Assembly: GCA_025200525.1 (NCBI GenBank) | Contig: CM045762.1 | Location: forward strand, 77,373,217-77,437,216 | Length of the DNA: 64,000 bases | Source: Camellia lanceoleosa | Taxonomy: Eukaryota; Streptophyta; Magnoliopsida; Ericales; Theaceae | Direction of reading: 5' to 3' | In this document: positions 55,088 to 64,000 of the stretch, one piece after another | Position numbering within the stretch: the first letter of the stretch is position 1 | How the letters are laid out: every line of letters starts with the position of its first letter | Program-made: the position numbers and the translations under genes | Notes under the pieces: model-generated | Told to the model about the DNA's origin: nothing | What the model saw: only the letters and a program-made list of their open reading frames with translations | Databases searched by the model: none

Positions 55088-57300
55088 TATAGCGATCCCG
55101 GTTGTCCTTTTACTGTTCAGTTGTATTTCGGACACGATTCCGTGAAGTTGTTAGTTGTAATTGTCTTGTTGTCATCCTTTAAATCGATTTGTTTGGGTTT
55201 TAGGATGTGTTGGGCTTGGTTGATTCAGGTTGGTAGAGTTTTGGCTCCCATTGTTGATGCACAGTTTTTGGATGGTCCGCTCGAGCGGGTCTTATTGCGC
55301 TCGAGCGGGGTTTACACTCTTCCAGTATTTTGTGTCCCTGCAAAACTTCTGCAGGTGTGTTTTCTACGCTCGAGCGGGTTTCTTGCGCTCGAACGGGTCG
55401 TGCTCAAGCGGTCTTATTGGCGCTCGAGCGGGTGGTACATTTCTAGTGTATGTTCTGGGAGGGGGAAATCCACGCTCGAGCGGACTGGTTTTTGCGCTCG
55501 AGTGGACTGGTTTTCGCGCTCGAGTAGATGTACTTTATTCCTGTGTTTTGGCGCTCGAGCGGGACTTTCTACGCTCGAGCGGACCTAGTTTTTTGTTCTT
55601 GACGCTCGAGCGTTGTGTTTTTTCGCCGGCGGAATGTCGATATCGGTTAGCGGTGGGCATTTTAGATCACTTTTTACAACCTCACTCTCTCTCTTACTTT
55701 TCAAAAACACCATTTGAGACCTTCTCTCTCTAGAACCTTGCCTTCTCTCTAGGTGTTGATCTAGTAGGAGTTGTCTCCTCACCTTTGGTCTTTACAAAAA
55801 AGTTGTTGATCGTCGAGGGCTATCTTTTAATCCAAGAATCTCGAGATTTGGAGCATCTTCATTTTCGTCATCTCCTTTGTTGGGTTTCATCTTTTGAAGT
55901 AGGGATTCCTACTCATAACTATGGGTTTTGACATAGATATTTGGGCATTTTGCTAAATGGTTGATTTTGGGAGTTAGTACTTGAAAATGTTAAAAAGGGG
56001 GTTTTGTTATTTTGATTCTAAAAATGTGAGTTTTGGGTTTCAAAATAATGACATTGTTGTTGGTTGTTGATATTTAGACCATTGGGTCAATATTGGGGAA
56101 TGGGATAGAAAATCCTAATTTGTTGTACAAATTAATTGATATAATTAATTTGGGAAATTGGTTCATTATATAGTAGAATGGTGGAGTTGGATTTATTAAC
56201 CACTCCCTTTTAAAACATTGATATTTTTACTTGTTGGAGCTTTTATTTTCTGTTTAGAAATAATTGCTTTAGGCTACCGGTGGAGGGTAGTTGTGATTGT
56301 TGTAGACAGTGCATGATGATTAGACAAACTAAAACTAATCAATTGGATGTGTCATAGAGTATGACGGTTGATAGAATACATTAACACTATGTATTGTTTG
56401 ATTGAGTATATGACCTTTGCGTATATACGTTGTGTGCGTGGGAGGAGATAGGGGATGTACTCCACGGTTTAGGGGAAGATAGGAGATGGACCTCTAAACC
56501 GGATGTTGCTTGGGAGAAGATAGGGGATGGACTTCGCTGATACAGCTCATATGCTTGTCAGTTAATGTGTTGATACAGCTTTTATGCTTGTCTATGGAAG
56601 TGTTGATATAGCTCATATGCTTATCTGTTGAAATGTGGATACAGCTTGTATGCTTATCTGTTAAAATGTTGATATAGCTTATATGCTCGTGAATCGAAGT
56701 GTTGATATAGCTAGTATGCTTACCTATTGTGAAATGGAAATCGTTTAATATGAGTTACTGTTTCATGTAAGTTGTTGGCCAGGTTTTGAGCCAGTGCTGT
56801 GAATTGTGAACTTGATAAGAAATGGAAAAGGAAATGGAACATGGACATAGTGGTCATGTAGTGGAAATGAATTATGAATTGATTTATGTGATTTAAACAT
56901 TTATCAATTGCTAATGTCTTAGTTACTGCCCATACTGTGTTTAGCATATCTCTACTGGGCGTTGGCTCACCCTATATGGGACATTATTTTCAAGTACAGA
57001 TAGTACGCCACCTCCAAGGACTTAGCTTGGAAGGATATGAGAGTTGAAGACTTTCTTTTGATTATTTTGTTATATTACATGTATATCAAGCCAATGGCTT
57101 ATTCTGTATAGAGTTAGTACTCTTCTTTTGTGTAACCAAGTGTTAACTTGGAAAGTTGTAAGCCCATAGGGCAGTTGCTTTTGTTGTTAACATGTAATAC
57201 TGTTGTAAGAACTATTCTGATGAATGGAAAGGTGTTGATTTCTTTATACCATTGCATGTCTAGAATGATGGGATTTATGTATTATTTTGAAGGCGTTACA
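55088..57300 (+). mobile_element. Solo LTR of a Ty3/gypsy retrotransposon, 2213 bp
   Basis: It starts TATAGCGATCCCGG (expected TGTAACGATCCCGG, so the terminal TG has mutated) and ends AAGGCGTTACA. Flanks are AAAAT (55083-55087) and AAAAC (57301-57305), a 5-bp duplication with one mismatch. The left copy of the block (near 115) has the intact target. A leader-like CCTCACTCTCTCTC lies at 55680 and a CGTTGGCTCACCC..TTTTCAAGTACAG phrase at 56953-57000, as in gypsy LTRs. No internal region, so it arose by LTR recombination. It is a different family from 5791-14826. Confidence 0.82.
55276..55612. repeat. Array of ~12 CGCTCGAGCGG motifs in the solo LTR
   Basis: CGCTCGAGCGG and near variants (CTCGAACGG, CTCAAGCGG, CTCGAGTGG, CTCGAGTAG, CTCGAGCGTT) recur about twelve times. 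The spacers are unrelated and T-rich. The motif is the same as in the LTR at 6848-7025, though the surrounding LTRs do not align. The 155- and 167-codon open frames crossing it result from the repeat. Confidence 0.8.
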
Positions 57301-58845
57301 AAAACGATTATGGTTTATATGTGACATTTTGTCTTATTGATTTTTTAGCCAATTTTCTCTTTTTTGTGGCTAAAATGGCCCCAAAATGCTATGCCAAGCA
57401 TACATTTATATTGAGTTTATTAACTAAAATATCTTCTTCTTTTTTTTTTTTATCAATTTTACTTCACAAAAATAGGTAGATGGTTTAAATTAAAAATAAA
57501 TCAAGATATTATAGTTTAAATTAATAAAATAAAAATTCAAGATTTATTTTTTTACAAAAGTCAAATCTTAGGTAATGTTCAGTAGAGTTTTCTAAATATG
57601 ATTTGAGAATAAGAGTTGTATTTTAAGTTTGTGAGTTTTGGAATTATGATTTGAGTGTGAAAATTTGTTTGGTGAATAAGTTTTGAATTGATTTGGGACG
57701 ACCGGTTAGCCCAAATTTTCTCTATTTGGATAGAGTTTTCAAAATTGAATGTGGAATTAACTTTTGAAAACCGTAAACAAATGTCAAACACAAATAAAGA
57801 GGTAGAAATATATTTAGAAAATACAACCAAACACAACCTTAGCTTTTTTTGTTGTAATTTTTTCAAAATTATACTTCAAAAATTTAGAATATTAAATTTT
57901 ATAAAATGTGTAAAGACAAAACGAATTCTGCATATTATATATTAATTACTATAAAAATATATTTTTCAATAATATAAGAAATGTAAGTCATATAAATAGT
58001 GATAAAAAAAAATATACACACTTTTTTGTTTAGAGAACAAGTAATTCGTGAATATAGTGAATGAAAACCTCATCGACATGCGAATTGAGGCAAAAAATAA
58101 GTACACTATGAAACAACTTATACATATTCAAATTAATAAATATATTAAACAGTTTAGTTTGATTTTCTTCAATTCTTTACTAATCTATAAATCGAATAAT
58201 AACCAATAGTTTTAAATTCTTTTAGAATCGGAACCAAGCCATTCCGTCAAAAAAATTAAAAAATTGGAGCAAAGCATACAAATTGGACTAATATAAATTG
58301 ATTTATAGTTTCACTTGTTTGTTTGAATCATGTATTATCAGTGTTTGTTTTTTTTGACGTCAAGACCCTTGTGGCTAAGTGACACGTAGTTGCACCTTAG
58401 GGTGTGGTGAGTAGAAGGTCTGGAATTCAAGCTAATGGACCAGCGGCAATCCTTCTAAGTTGTAACTCAACTTTACTAACATATTAATATTTTATTTTTT
58501 ATCACCAAAAAATATATTTATAAATATAGAATGACCTAAACAAATCAAAATTTGTATATTTAATTGCTAAACTATCGATTGAATTTAAAGAATTTAATTC
58601 AAAACCTATTTAGTCTTTAAAATGATTATGAAAGTAAAATACAAGTCCATAAGTACTAAGATTATATTTCAAAAAAATATTTAAATTCTTATTCTGTTTT
58701 GAAAAAGTGGGTATCAATTTATTTTGTGAATTTCTTTGGGGAATTTATTAGAAAATTTTCTTTTAACTATTTGTATCCCAATTAGTTCATAAGATATTAT
58801 TGTATTTTAATAAATATTATTATTTTGAACATATGATTCATCAAA

Positions 58846-60039
58846 GGAAAATTTACCCATAAATCCTATTTTCTGAAAAATTGAACCATTTAGTTCTAAA
58901 AGTTTTTTTATGCACCATTTAATCCCATTTAATAGCATCATAACATCATCATCAAACAACATCAAATATCATCAAAACAACTGGGGAGAAGGCAATAATT
59001 TAAGCTAGGTTTACAATCGCAATATTAAAACAACATCAAAATTCACAACATCATCATCAAACATCATCATCATCATCATCATCAAACGCCGTCATCATCA
59101 TCAAAACAACAAGGTTAATATGAGGAAATACACCAACAGTTCCAACAACAAGCCTCGTTTCAACAACTTCAACCCTGACCCTATCAATATGAGCCCTAAT
59201 CGACTCCCCAACAGACAGATCCATGATTCTTCTTCTACGCACCGTCAGGACTCTACGGCGGCAACGACGCAACCGACGACGCCGGGCGATCTCGCTAGGC
59301 GCGGCGACAGGCGAAGGAGCCTCGATCTTTGGTTCGAGAGACGGCGGCACGGCATCTGGATGAGCGGCGCGCCAACTGGAGGTACTCGAAGCCGGTGGTG
59401 GCGCTGGACATGGTGTAGAACCTGGCGTTCATTGTGGTGTCGGTGGTGATGTTGATTTGCATAGTGGAGGATAGGCCTAATGTACCGATTAGGGTTTGGA
59501 TCTGTAGTTACTCGCTGCAGTGCATGGTGCATGTGGTTTTGGTGTGGTTGGAGTATCAGAGGAGGAGAACAGACGATCGATTCGAGATGTAGATGCATCG
59601 GCGAGGATTGATCTGGTCGGTTGATGCAAATGATAGTGAGGATTAGGAAACTGGAGGCGCTTTGGGAATTTCTAGATGGCGATGATGTGTGTTGTTTTGA
59701 TGATGATGACGTTTGATGTTGTTTTAATGATGTTGTTGTGATGTTTGATGTTGTGATGTTGTGTTGTTGATGATGTGACAACGTTTGATGTTGATGATGA
59801 TGTTGTTTTGATGATGATGTTTGTTGATGATGTTGTGATGTTTGATGTTGTTTTGATAATTATGTTGTGATGTTTGATGTTGTTTTGACGATGATGTTGT
59901 TGTTTTGACGATGATGATGTTTGATGTATATGCCCTATATGGTCAATTTTCCTATAATGAGACCTTTCAGTCTATAAGAAAATTTTTAGGACTAAACAGT
60001 GTATAAGTTGTTAATTTAGGATTTATTAGTGCATCACCC
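58846..60039. mobile_element. Pack-MULE-like element, 9-bp TSD
   Basis: It is present only in the right copy of the duplicated block. Flanks are TTCATCAAA (58837-58845) and TTTATCAAA (60040-60048), a 9-bp duplication with one mismatch. The left copy has the single target TTTACCAAA. The ends GGAAAATTTACCCATAAATCC and, reverse complemented, GGGTGATGCACTAATAAATC share ATAAATC. CATCATCAAA-type repeats in inverted orientation (58940-59115 and 59690-59940) frame a captured host gene fragment. No transposase. Confidence 0.78.
59118..59592 (+). pseudogene. Captured fragment of a membrane RING E3 ligase-like gene
   Basis: One frame reads [35 protein letters not shown], stop, [50 protein letters not shown]. 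This pattern (VRE.AA..L.ER..W.YSKPVV.LD..WNLAF ... PN.P.R.W...Y.LQC..H....W.EY.RR) is the N-terminal and transmembrane part of the plant RING-finger E3 ubiquitin ligase family typified by Arabidopsis At1g12760/At1g63170. Upstream the same frame continues back to 59118 through Gln-rich sequence with several stops. The RING domain itself is absent. TAG at 59416 stands where Trp is expected and TAG follows at 59590. It is a truncated, non-functional capture inside the Pack-MULE-like element. Confidence 0.75.
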
Positions 60040-60153
60040 TTTATCAAATCATAATTCTTATATTTAAGGTATTTTATGGGCAATTTTACATTTACAAATA
60101 TTTTATGAACCCTTAGCAACTTAGTGATGTGGACATTTATATTAAATAAATTT

Positions 60154-60384
60154 GGCTTCGTTTGGGAAGTAGGTTGACTTTTTGGCTTTTTGGCTATTTT
60201 AGCCTTGGGCTAAAAAGCCTGGTTTGGGAAGGGCTTTTGGTTTTTTTGGCTTGTTTGTGAGAGAAGGAAAGTAATGATTATGGGTTAGATGTGATATTTT
60301 GTTTTATTGGGTTAAAAAGTTTATTTTGTTTTTTGTGGCTAAAATAGCCAAAAAAGCCTCAAGATTAGCTTCCCAAACGGATCT
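60154..60384. mobile_element. Tourist-like MITE, private to the right copy
   Basis: The ends GGCTTCGTTTGGGAAG and GATCCGTTTGGGAAG (right end reverse complemented) are flanked by TTT on both sides (60151-60153, 60385-60387). The left copy shows the uninterrupted AAATTTGATAG at about 2090. The body shares GGCTAAAAAGCC words with the GTTTGGGAAG family. Confidence 0.75.
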
Positions 60385-60497
60385 TTTGATAGTATGAATG
60401 TTCATATTGACAATGTAAATGTTCACATCATAGAATATCCACACTGGCAATGTGAACATTAATGTGTACTTCACCCTATTATTATTAGGAGTATTTT

Positions 60498-61075
60498 TTT
60501 TGTTTTATTCAAATGAAAGCTAAAAAAGGAAGATAGAGTTTATACACCATATAAATAGAGGGAGTCAGTCCCTCTTTGAATTGGCAGAAACCAAGTCTGC
60601 AATAAGAGAAGAAAAGATAGAACTAAGTGGTTCATCAAGGAACACTAGATGTTCAGCTTGGTTGACTCCAAGATTGGCTAGAGCATCAGCACAAACATTT
60701 GCTTCTCTCGGAATGTACTGAATTCTGCATTTGCATTTTCGCAGCATGAAGTTGGCATCCTCAATCAGAGCTCTATATGGGGAGTTTCTGTCAGCTCCTT
60801 CCTGGATAAGCTTCATGGCAGTTTGAGAATCAGTCTCTATGTCTATATTGGCCAACCCTTTTGCATTATGATTGTGAGACCCCTGTAAAGACCCCAGAGT
60901 TCAGCCTCCAAGCTGGTGCAGTTCCCTAAGTATCCGTGGTAGCCCCACCAGTGCTGTTTCATCCTCAAAGAAACCTCCATATCCAGATTGGCCAGGATCA
61001 CCTTTGGAACACCCATCAGTGTACAGCTTTAGTTGACCTGCAAGGGGAGCAACCCAGTTAGTAAGTTTGGGTAGG
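60498..61075 (-). mobile_element. 5'-truncated L1-type LINE with RNase H
   Basis: Read on the minus strand it ends in an A-rich tail (..AATAAAACAAAA). It is flanked by a 10-bp duplication GGAGTATTTT (60488-60497, 61076-61085); the left copy of the block has a single target. It carries the C-terminal RNase H domain: TDGCSKGDPGQSGYGGFF, LEAELWGLYRGLTII, then after a frameshift NIDIETDSQTAMKLI and IQYIPREANVCADALANLG. All upstream LINE sequence (endonuclease, reverse transcriptase) is missing, as in a typical truncated insertion. The longest open part is 60855-60565. Confidence 0.82.
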
Positions 61076-61506
61076 GGAGTATTTTAGTAACTATATTACC
61101 CATAGAATTTATTGTAACATGAAAAAAATAATTTGGATTAAGTAAAACATAAGCCTTTGTTTGGGAAGTTGATTTTGAAGCTTTTTTCACTAAAATAGTT
61201 ACAAAAAAACAAAATAAGCTTTTTAACCCAATAAGACAAAATATCACATCCAATTCATAATTATTACATTCTTTATCTCACAAAGAATCAAAAAAGTCAA
61301 AAAGTTCTTTCCAAATTAGGCTTTTTAGCCCTAGATTAAAAATAGCTAAAAAACTAACACACTTCCCAAACGAACCCTAAGTAGATGAAAAGAGATTTAT
61401 GAATAAATGTCTCAATTTCTTTTATAAAGGTAAAGGTAATTATATAATATGACTACTTGATTATCTATAAATTTTTCGTTTAGTCCTTTTAATTTTGTTC
61501 TATTGT

Positions 61507-64000
61507 TGTAATAACCCACATTCATGTCTTAGTCGTGTTCATGTGCATTTGTATGATTTTGTTTTGTTAAGCTTGTATTTGTAGACTTTGACTTGTTTTG
61601 CTTAAGTAAAGGTCCCTGTCTTGTTTTGTGCTTATGTGATTTGCCTAAGTGTTGTATGCCTGCTTTGTTCCTTCCTTGCTATCTCAAGCCTAGGTCATGC
61701 CAAGCTTAGGACCATCTTGGAACCACTTTGGTTGACCTCCACCTTCACCCTAGCATATTGGCCGAGATGTCATCATCTAGGCCGAGATGTTATCATCTAG
61801 GCGTCCTAGATCCTTGATCCTTGCACCTAGTGATCTTGTTCCGGGACTGGAATGACCTAGACCGGGGTGTGGCACATCTAGGCCGTGGTGTGGCACAGCT
61901 AGGTCAAGTGTTATCCTTCCTAGCCGAGATCATTGAGACTTTACTTGCCGAAGCCTATGTCCTAATCCGAGATCATTACCTGTCGGAGTGCCCATGTCAC
62001 TTTACTTGTTATATACACTTTGTCATACACTTGTCTTGTCATTCTATCACCTTTTTTAGGAGAGCCAACCAGTCTTTGCCACGTGTCCCAGCAGAGGGTT
62101 AAGTCTGCTGGCAGTAGAGAAACCTACATCATTTGTCATATCTTTGCTTTTATAGAGAGAGAAGCTCTAGGAAGAGGGAAGAAGAAGTTCTTAGAGAGAG
62201 AACTAGATTTCCAAGCTTGATCTTCACACCTTGAACTGTTAAATTCGTGTTTTGAGGTTAGATTCTTGATCTACTCTTGTTGTTCTTTATATTGATCCGA
62301 TCACATTGCATGATCTAGCATGATTCATGAACCATGCATTGATTTAAAACTTGTTTTAGAAAGAGAAAATGATGTTCTTGTGTTCTTGAAATAAAACCAT
62401 GTTTTAATCCGAAAGTTTGTATCAAGATTCATGTTTTTGTGTTTGTTTTCATAAGATCTTCAAGTATGGGTACCCAGGTCCATGTTTTCGAACTCATCTC
62501 ATGAAATCTCAGATTTTGAATAAATAAGTTATGATTTTATCATCCATGTTCTTCATGTTCTTGTCCTTCATGTTCTTCATGTTCTTCAAGGGAGGAAACC
62601 CAAATTTCCAGACTTCACCTTTTCCTAGGTGCGATCACCGAGACCACTCTTGCCTAGATCTCACACCTAGGCCAAGCATCGTATCTCACCTTGGCCTACC
62701 TTGCATGATCACTTGCACCTTAACCTATCTTGCATGCACACGTAGGCTAACCACTTCACACCTAGGCCGACCATGGTACACCCTTGCTGGCACCTTGTAA
62801 CACCTCGGCATGCAGCTGCACCCCGAAGCCTAGGTAACCACACCTCGGCCAAGAGGTGTGGGACCTTGGCCAACACCTCCCGGGTTCACCTAGCTAGGTC
62901 ATTTTTTCCTAGATCATCTCTGTGCATCCATTCCAAGACTTGGTTGGTACCCAGCATGTTTTCCCTAGATGAAAAACAGTGTTTTAACTCCCAGCATGTT
63001 TTACTTTGTCTTGACTTGGTTTTGGAAAGAAATGCCGGGATTATTTGCACTCATGAAAAGCTTGTTTTAAGAATGCATTTCATATCCATCTTTGAGCATT
63101 CCTTCTTGTCTTCTTGAAGTGCATTCAGTAGACTCTATTATGTATTTGTAGGTCTTGGATCCTTACCTTAATCCCTACACCCGAAGACCTATGTGAGTGG
63201 TATTTTTAATAAAGCTATGTTATAAAGTTTATATAAAACTTTGCTTCGTTTTGAAAAATTATTTGATCAAGCATGAATGATTATCCCTAGTTTTGTATCA
63301 AGTATTATCTTGTTTTGATGACATTCTTAGAAAGTTCTCATATGCTAGGGGACTTTAAGCCCATGTAGCACCATGTTTGAGAGATCTCTACCATCGACAG
63401 TCTTGTACGGATGGCCCCACCAACGGCCTTGTGCGGGTGGATTTGTCTAATCGATTCCGGGTCAATTATTCCCTTGTTTTGTCCGGAATGTCATCCCCTA
63501 TGTATTATGTAGATGTTATTAAACATCCCAAGAAGATTTGAAAGATTTGATTGATGAACTTGATTCATCCCATGTTTTGTTACAAGTTACGATATGTATT
63601 GTTTTGATATAGATCTCGGATATCATTCATTCAAAACTTTTTTATTTATATCATTCACTGAGTATCCAAGCTCAGCCTCTCCTTATATATATGCAGTGGC
63701 GAGCAAGAAAGGCGGTGGCCTAGAGGTTATTTGCAAGTTGTTTTGGATTCATTTTGCTAACCTCTTGAAGATTGTGTTTCTTAGTTTTAATTCACTTCTT
63801 TTGTATATGTCGGCTTGAGAACCTTTTTGATCAAAATGTAATATGTACTTTCTTTTATTTGTATCCAAGTTGTAAACCATGTTAAGATGTATGTCATTTC
63901 ATTTGACTTATGCACAGCTCTTATGAACTACTTAGATTTAAATTTATTGTTTCCGCACATGTAATGTTGGAAATGGTTATAAAATTCTAGATAAAACTAG
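61507..64000 (+). mobile_element. Gypsy-type LTR, runs off the window
   Basis: It starts TGTAATAACCCACATTC exactly where homology to the left copy ends. The architecture resembles the other gypsy LTRs here: an AGAGAGAGAAGCTCTAGG leader (62152), a block of GC-rich CACCTAGGCC motifs, and near the right a GAGTATCCAAGCTCAGCCTC ..TATATATGCAGTGGCG phrase (63659-63705). No LTR end or primer site appears before 64000, so the LTR is at least 2.49 kb. The open frames within it are not recognisable proteins. Confidence 0.65.
61738..62900. repeat. CCTAGG(CCGA) motif-rich blocks in the right-hand LTR
   Basis: Two clusters, 61738-61920 and 62625-62900, repeat CTAGGCCGAGATGT, CACCTAGGCC and ACCTCGGCC in loose array. 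The core CCTAGG is palindromic. This parallels the CTCGAG arrays in the other two LTR families, but with a different core. Confidence 0.55.

Larger units (their letters stand above)
54967..61506 (+). repeat. Right copy of the duplicated block, with four insertions
   Basis: It is homologous to 1-2604 with interruptions at 55088-57300, 58846-60039, 60154-60384 and 60498-61075. Without those the order and spacing match the left copy. It lacks the SINE present at 1492-1808 of the left copy. The end at 61506 is set by the insertion of another LTR element. Confidence 0.85.

Noticed and set aside
55121..55733. Two overlapping frames of 155 and 167 codons in the solo LTR
   Set aside because: Their repeated RSSG/ARAG strings are the CGCTCGAGCGG array read in different frames. 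They sit inside an LTR.
59245..59781. A 178-codon minus-strand frame
   Set aside because: It is antisense to the captured E3 ligase-like fragment and to GATGTT repeats; the plus-strand reading has clear family motifs.

Overview
The window looks like nuclear DNA of a dicot plant, probably a woody species. It is AT-rich and its genes are split by introns. It carries plant-type transposons: Ty3/gypsy and Ty1/copia LTR elements, CACTA/En-Spm, MULE, hAT, Tourist-like MITEs, a tRNA-type SINE and an L1 fragment. The only host gene recognised is a terpene synthase. No tRNA or rRNA gene, bacterial operon or CRISPR array is visible.

Layout: 1-2604 is one copy of a duplicated block whose partner lies at 54967-61506. 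An LTR retrotransposon occupies 5791-14826, with 2.9 kb LTRs, ATAAT target duplications, a primer-binding site, a polypurine tract, a decayed gag and no recognisable pol. A GC-ended hAT-like element (15179-16284) and a copia LTR remnant (16590-16878) follow. A seven-exon terpene synthase pseudogene spans 17846-29512. Its introns 2 and 5 hold nested DNA transposons, and exon 4 has lost 5 bp in three small deletions, so the reading frame is broken although the catalytic motifs remain legible.

From 29860 to 36734 there is a CACTA end fragment, two MULE-type elements with perfect 9-bp target duplications, a long CT tract and a hAT element with a perfect 8-bp duplication. A complete CACTA/En-Spm element of 10.2 kb (37078-47262, target duplication ATT) carries decayed tnpD-like and tnpA-like genes and an array of about nine 178-bp repeats. 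The region 47263-54960 is a mosaic of repeats. In the right-hand copy of the duplicated block (54967-61506) four later insertions can be read against the left copy: a solo gypsy LTR, a Pack-MULE-like element carrying a fragment of a membrane RING E3 ligase-like gene, a Tourist-like MITE and a 5'-truncated L1. The left copy has its own private SINE. The window ends inside another gypsy LTR (61507 onward).

No intact protein-coding gene could be supported. The best leads are the Pack-MULE gene capture, the paired empty sites, the CGCTCGAGCGG motif arrays found in two different LTR families, an unidentified coding-like stretch inside the element in terpene synthase intron 5, and the palindromic AGTAAAATTTTACT array. 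All family assignments come from reading motifs by eye; no database search was possible.
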